Assembly (NCBI GenBank): GCA_945867255.1
Contig: CAMBHV010000030.1
Location: 1 to 9,755, forward strand
Reading direction: 5' to 3'
Length of the DNA stretch: 9,755 bases
Source of the DNA: an uncultured Clostridia bacterium
GTDB taxonomy: Bacteria; Bacillota; Clostridia; Oscillospirales; Ruminococcaceae
In this document: positions 7,625 to 9,755 of the stretch, piece by piece
Numbering within the stretch: position 1 is the first letter of the stretch
How the letters are laid out: each line of letters starts with the position of its first letter
The notes under the pieces: model-generated
The model's input: only the letters and a program-made list of their open reading frames with translations
What the model was told of the DNA's origin: nothing
Databases searched by the model: none
Position numbers and translations under genes: made by a program

Positions 7625-7653
7625 TTGACTTTCCCTATGGCAGAAGTTATAAT
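7625..7653 (+). promoter_or_regulatory. Strong promoter of the marR-degV operon
   Basis: TTGACT (7625-7630), a 17-nt spacer and TATAAT (7648-7653) match the vegetative consensus at 11 of 12 positions. The predicted start is near 7660, so the tandem palindromes at 7662-7688 occupy the first transcribed bases. Confidence 0.82.
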
Positions 7654-7661
7654 CAAAAAAG

Positions 7662-7688
7662 TTTGAATTTCAAACTTTGAATTTCAAA
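7662..7688 (+). promoter_or_regulatory. Tandem FabT-like operators
   Basis: The 13-mer TTTGAATTTCAAA occurs twice, at 7662-7674 and 7676-7688, separated by one C, so the centres are 14 bp apart. Each copy is an inverted repeat TTTGAA-T-TTCAAA. The sites sit between the predicted transcription start and the marR start codon. The half-site TTTGA/TCAAA is the one described for FabT/FabR-type MarR repressors of fatty-acid synthesis in Firmicutes. Two copies at the regulator's own promoter indicate negative autoregulation, possibly cooperative. Binding by this particular protein is inferred. Confidence 0.72.
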
Positions 7689-7709
7689 ATAAAGCAGGAT
7701 CGATTACAC

Positions 7710-8156
7710 ATGACAGAAATGACCCCCAACGAGCAAAAACTGAATGATTTTCTTGTGGAAGTATTTCACGACATCCTCCGTCTGGAAGAAAGCAGCCTGC
7801 GAAAGAGCTGTGGAAATCTTTCCGTGGCAGAACTACATGTGTTGGATGTGATTTCGCGCTGCGCTGTGCCATGTGGCATGGCAGATATTGCTACCGCTCT
7901 TCATGTGACAGCCGGCACGGCTACTGTGGCCATCAAAACACTGGAGCAGAAAGAGTATGTTGTGCGCACCCGCCATCAAACAGACCGCCGCCGTGTGTGT
8001 GTACAGCTTACCGAAAAAGCTTACCCGGTTCTGGCACACCACCAGACGTTTCACACAAAGCTGGTGCGTGCTGCGGCGCAAGGGTTGTCCGAGGAAGAAC
8101 TGAATGCGCTTTGCAGGGCACTGGCACGTCTTCATTGTCATTTTTCCACACTATAA
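7710..8156 (+). CDS. fabT: MarR-family repressor, FabT-like
   Basis: A 148-residue winged-helix repressor. It has N-terminal dimerisation helices (LNDFLVEVFHDILRLEE, about 11-27), helix LSVAELHVLDVIS (37-49), HTH MADIATALHVTAGTATVAIKTLEQK (given here as 57-65 plus a recognition helix at about 68-81) and a wing RTRHQTDRRRVCVQLT with D92/R94/R95. The C-terminal helix carries LSEEELNALCRALARL. The N-terminal pattern, the E-x-x-L-R segment and the T-x-GT-x-T recognition helix match FabT, the MarR-type regulator of fatty-acid synthesis that uses acyl-ACP as co-repressor in lactic acid bacteria. ATG 7710 is chosen (AGGA at 7696-7699); an in-frame TTG at 7677 lies inside the operator and is rejected. 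It is co-transcribed with the DegV gene 18 nt downstream. The fab genes themselves are not in this window, so the functional name rests on family resemblance plus operator. Confidence 0.88.
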   Translation: MTEMTPNEQKLNDFLVEVFHDILRLEESSLRKSCGNLSVAELHVLDVISRCAVPCGMADIATALHVTAGTATVAIKTLEQKEYVVRTRHQTDRRRVCVQLTEKAYPVLAHHQTFHTKLVRAAAQGLSEEELNALCRALARLHCHFSTL

Positions 8157-8174
8157 TAAAAAGGAGATTATCAT

Positions 8175-9020
8175 ATGGTTCGCATCATTACCGACTCTAC
8201 TTCAGATTTTCCATTGGAACAAGCACAGGAATTAGGTGTTCGTGTCATTCCCATGCAGTTGAACATCGATGGCGAAGTATACCGTGACGGATTGGATATG
8301 GAACCGGAGACATTTTACGATTTACTGGCGCAGGCCAAGATCCTGCCCACCACCAGCCAACCCTCGCCGGAACAGTTTATCACCGAATTTGAACAGGCAC
8401 GGCAGGCAGGTGAAGAGGTAGTGTGCATTACGGTATCCGGAGAATTGTCCGGCACTCTGCAAAGCGCTATGATCGCCCGGGAAGAGGTAGGGTATGAGCA
8501 TATTCATCTGGTAGACTCCCGCAACGTCACCCTTGCTGAGCAGCTTCTCGTGCGGCGTGCCTGCCATCTTGCTCAGGCCGGGCTTACAGCTGCCGACATT
8601 GCGCAAGACCTTGAGGCTGTGCGCGGACGCATTCGTCTTCTAGCCATTGTAGACACGTTGAAATATCTGCATAAAGGTGGCCGGCTTTCCGGTGCAGCAG
8701 CACTTGCTGGTGGCCTGTTGGGCGTAAAACCCGTGGTTGGCATCACGGATGGCAAGCTGGGCATGATGGGTAAGGCGCGCGGTATGGCCGGCGCTTATGT
8801 TACTCTGTTTAAATTGATAGAAGAGCAGGGCGGCATTGATGAATCTGAACCATATCTTGTAGGTTATACCGGAAGCCGCACACAGGCCATGCCTTTCGTG
8901 CGTTTCGTGTCGCAGAACCTTGGCCTTGAAAAGCCGGCTGTGTTGCCCATTGGTACCGTCATCGGAACTCATGCGGGCCCCGGGGCTGCAGGCATTGCCT
9001 TTTTTGCAAAAGAGGGCTGA
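8175..9020 (+). CDS. DegV-family (FakB-like) fatty-acid-binding protein
   Basis: A 281-residue cytoplasmic protein of full family length. The diagnostic DegV motifs are DSTSD (7-11), TTSQPSP (59-65), SGELSGT (88-94), LKYLHKGGRLS (162-172) and IGTVIGTHAGPGA (259-271). DegV proteins bind a fatty acid in a buried pocket. FakB members present it to the kinase FakA, which makes acyl-phosphate for phospholipid synthesis. The Thr/Ser of TTSQPSP, the Ser of SGT, R170 and H266 fall where FakB pocket residues are expected. The start has a strong AAGGAG at 8161-8166. No FakA (DAK-domain) gene is in the window, so the kinase partner would be encoded elsewhere. Being in one operon with a FabT-like repressor supports a lipid role. 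The fatty acid preference cannot be read from sequence. Confidence 0.95.
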   Translation: MVRIITDSTSDFPLEQAQELGVRVIPMQLNIDGEVYRDGLDMEPETFYDLLAQAKILPTTSQPSPEQFITEFEQARQAGEEVVCITVSGELSGTLQSAMIAREEVGYEHIHLVDSRNVTLAEQLLVRRACHLAQAGLTAADIAQDLEAVRGRIRLLAIVDTLKYLHKGGRLSGAAALAGGLLGVKPVVGITDGKLGMMGKARGMAGAYVTLFKLIEEQGGIDESEPYLVGYTGSRTQAMPFVRFVSQNLGLEKPAVLPIGTVIGTHAGPGAAGIAFFAKEG

Positions 9021-9024
9021 TGAC

Positions 9025-9055
9025 AAAAAAGCCCTGTGCAAATAAACGCGCACAG
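9025..9055 (-). terminator. Minus-strand intrinsic terminator without an obvious gene
   Basis: The stem CTGTGC (9034-9039) / GCACAG (9050-9055) is preceded on the plus strand by A6 (9025-9030). Read on the minus strand this is a hairpin, then GGC, then TTTTTT, the order expected of an intrinsic terminator. In the plus direction no T-run follows, so it is not a good terminator for degV. The 6-bp stem is modest. Confidence 0.45.
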
Positions 9056-9130
9056 CCGAGATTTCCAAGATATAAAATTGGCCCTCGGACAGAAATACCC
9101 ATCCGCCGGTTTCATAAAGGGATAGACCGC
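9056..9130. other. Structured intergenic segment, possible small RNA body
   Basis: Directly beside the terminator hairpin, CCGAG (9056-9060) pairs with CTCGG (9084-9088), and inside it CCAA (9065-9068) pairs with TTGG (9078-9081). Farther right, CGGT (about 9112-9115) can pair with ACCG (about 9126-9129). No reading frame of note covers this stretch on either strand. It could be the body of a small minus-strand RNA ending at 9025, part of the 3' region of the degV transcript, or chance pairing. Confidence 0.2.
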
Positions 9131-9151
9131 TTTCTACATTTTTGCTATGCT
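9123..9151 (+). promoter_or_regulatory. Weak candidate promoter for the 9200 gene
   Basis: TAGACC (9123-9128), a 17-nt spacer and TGCTATGCT (extended -10 with TATGCT at 9146-9151) give four matches in each hexamer plus the TGn element. It would start transcription near 9158, about 40 nt before the gene. Confidence 0.35.
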
Positions 9152-9199
9152 AAATCATGCAAGCATTACAGGTAGTCAAATGAGGAGCTGGAGAATAGC

Positions 9200-9577
9200 A
9201 TGGAAAATGAAACTGCAACAAATGGCATCATGCGTAAGGATCTGAAAGAAAGCTTCGGGGATTTTGCAATCGCTTTATTGCGCAATTACAATTTCATTTC
9301 ATCTTCAAAAGATTTGCGGCATGTGGTTGTAGAATTTGGATTTTTGCTCATTGACAGCCTGGGAAGGCCTGAGACCATGTTCAAGCTCACCATTCCCAAA
9401 AAGCTGTTTCATCCGCAGAGAACCTTTTATTTTGGAACGCAGGACGGGAAATTACTTTTGCTGAATGAAAAGTTTACCGAGGAGACCTTCCGAGCCATTC
9501 AAAACGACATGTTCATAACGCATGGCATAGATGCCGACACCGAAGACCCACGGAATTATATTATGGAACTATATTAG
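9200..9577 (+). CDS. Hypothetical protein, 125 residues
   Basis: I do not recognise a family. The protein is soluble and mildly acidic, with no signal peptide and no membrane segment. A short polar N-terminus (MENETATNGIMRKDLKESFG) is followed by alternating hydrophobic patterns that suggest a compact alpha/beta fold: helix FAIALLRNYN (about 22-31), strands HVVVEFGFLLID (41-52) and MFKLTIPKKLF (60-70), then RTFYFGTQDGKLLLLNEKF (74-92) as a probable beta-hairpin, then a helix and an acidic tail (GIDADTEDP). GGAG (9190-9193), 6 nt from the ATG, is a good ribosome binding site, and a second AGGAG lies just upstream. Its composition is normal coding sequence, unlike the flanking gaps. It stands alone, with its own weak promoter and a minus-strand terminator beyond its end. 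No function is proposed. Confidence 0.8.
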   Translation: MENETATNGIMRKDLKESFGDFAIALLRNYNFISSSKDLRHVVVEFGFLLIDSLGRPETMFKLTIPKKLFHPQRTFYFGTQDGKLLLLNEKFTEETFRAIQNDMFITHGIDADTEDPRNYIMELY

Positions 9578-9644
9578 CGGTGCCCACCGGACTCAGGCAT
9601 ACAAGGCGCCTTCTTTCCTGCATGGCAGGTGGTCCGCTGTATAC

Positions 9645-9674
9645 AAAAAAACACCCCATCCAATGGTCGGGGGT
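9645..9674 (-). terminator. Minus-strand terminator for a gene entering from the right
   Basis: On the minus strand ACCCC (9674-9670) and GGGGT (9657-9653) form a 5-bp stem, with a possible inner CC/GG pairing, followed by a G and seven Ts (9651-9645). The position, about 47 nt beyond the putative stop at 9721, fits a gene reading in from the right edge. It also separates that gene from the convergent 9200 gene. Confidence 0.6.
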
Positions 9675-9701
9675 CATAAGAAAGTAATATCGTATTTTCT
9701 C

Positions 9702-9734
9702 AGGAACGGCGTGGCTTCGGTCACGCCGTTTCCT
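9702..9734. other. Long perfect hairpin with UUCG tetraloop
   Basis: AACGGCGTG (9705-9713) pairs with CACGCCGTT (9722-9730). A G-T pair and a C-G pair then close a TTCG loop (9716-9719), and the stem extends by AGG/CCT (9702-9704/9732-9734) around one bulged T. This makes about 14 pairs capped by an especially stable C(UUCG)G tetraloop. Neither side has a strong T-run (minus CCTGAGAAAATAC; plus TTTCCTGTTTC). It may stabilise the 3' end of a minus-strand transcript or pause polymerase ahead of the terminator at 9645-9674. Confidence 0.6.
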
Positions 9735-9755
9735 GTTTCAGCAGTTCTTCCACGG
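9721..9755 (-). CDS. Partial C-terminus of a minus-strand gene
   Basis: From the right edge the minus strand reads VEELLKQETA and then TGA (9723-9721). The charged, helix-like tail looks like a normal protein C-terminus, and a minus-strand terminator lies just beyond. Only ten residues are visible and the stop falls inside the UUCG hairpin, so the call rests mainly on the terminator that follows. The product is unknown. Confidence 0.4.
   Translation of the reverse strand, partial: VEELLKQETA

Noticed and set aside
7677..7709. Upstream TTG start for the MarR gene
   Set aside because: It falls inside the second operator palindrome, close to the predicted transcription start, with no room for a ribosome binding site; ATG 7710 fits the family N-terminus.

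Overview
The window looks like chromosomal DNA from a Gram-positive anaerobe of the Clostridia, with moderate GC, most plausibly Oscillospiraceae (the Faecalibacterium/Subdoligranulum group). The evidence is a lipoprotein with a Gram-positive-style Shine-Dalgarno and TTG start, a TetR-linked coiled-coil FtsX-type ABC exporter, a FabT-type MarR regulator next to a DegV/FakB protein, and strong consensus sigma-A-like promoters. The taxonomic placement is inference. There are no tRNA or rRNA genes, IS elements, phage genes or CRISPR arrays.

Left part, minus strand (1-2173): a signalling operon read right to left. An extended -10 promoter (about 2145-2173) precedes a secreted lipoprotein (820-2085), an OmpR/PhoB response regulator (92-799) and the first 17 codons of what is probably its sensor kinase (1-52, cut by the window edge).

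Middle (2166-7555): a TetR regulator (2491-3093, minus) is divergent from an ABC ATPase (3289-4044) and a 1146-residue FtsX-type permease (4045-7485). The two promoters share a self-complementary 8-bp -10 core, so they should be mutually exclusive. The permease carries two long Ala/Glu/Asp-rich coiled coils between its first and second membrane segments, and a clear terminator (7514-7555) ends the operon. Just 3' of tetR, a hydrophobic reading frame broken by two in-frame stops (2166-2480) may be the remnant of a small membrane-protein gene.

Right part (7625-9020, plus): a consensus promoter is followed, immediately downstream of its predicted start point, by two tandem copies of a 13-bp palindrome resembling FabT operators. 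Then come a FabT-like MarR repressor and a DegV-family fatty-acid-binding (FakB-like) protein. The inferred logic is an autoregulated membrane-lipid sensing unit coupled to exogenous fatty-acid handling.

Far right (9021-9755): a structured intergenic region contains a hairpin plus T-run that would terminate minus-strand transcription although no minus-strand gene is visible there. Next is an unrecognised 125-residue protein (9200-9577). The window closes with a terminator and a UUCG hairpin that probably belong to a minus-strand gene entering from the right edge.

I see no clearly undescribed multi-gene system. The most informative points are the FabT-operator/FakB pairing, the shared-core divergent promoters, the possible broken membrane gene and the orphan terminator/structured region near 9030-9130.
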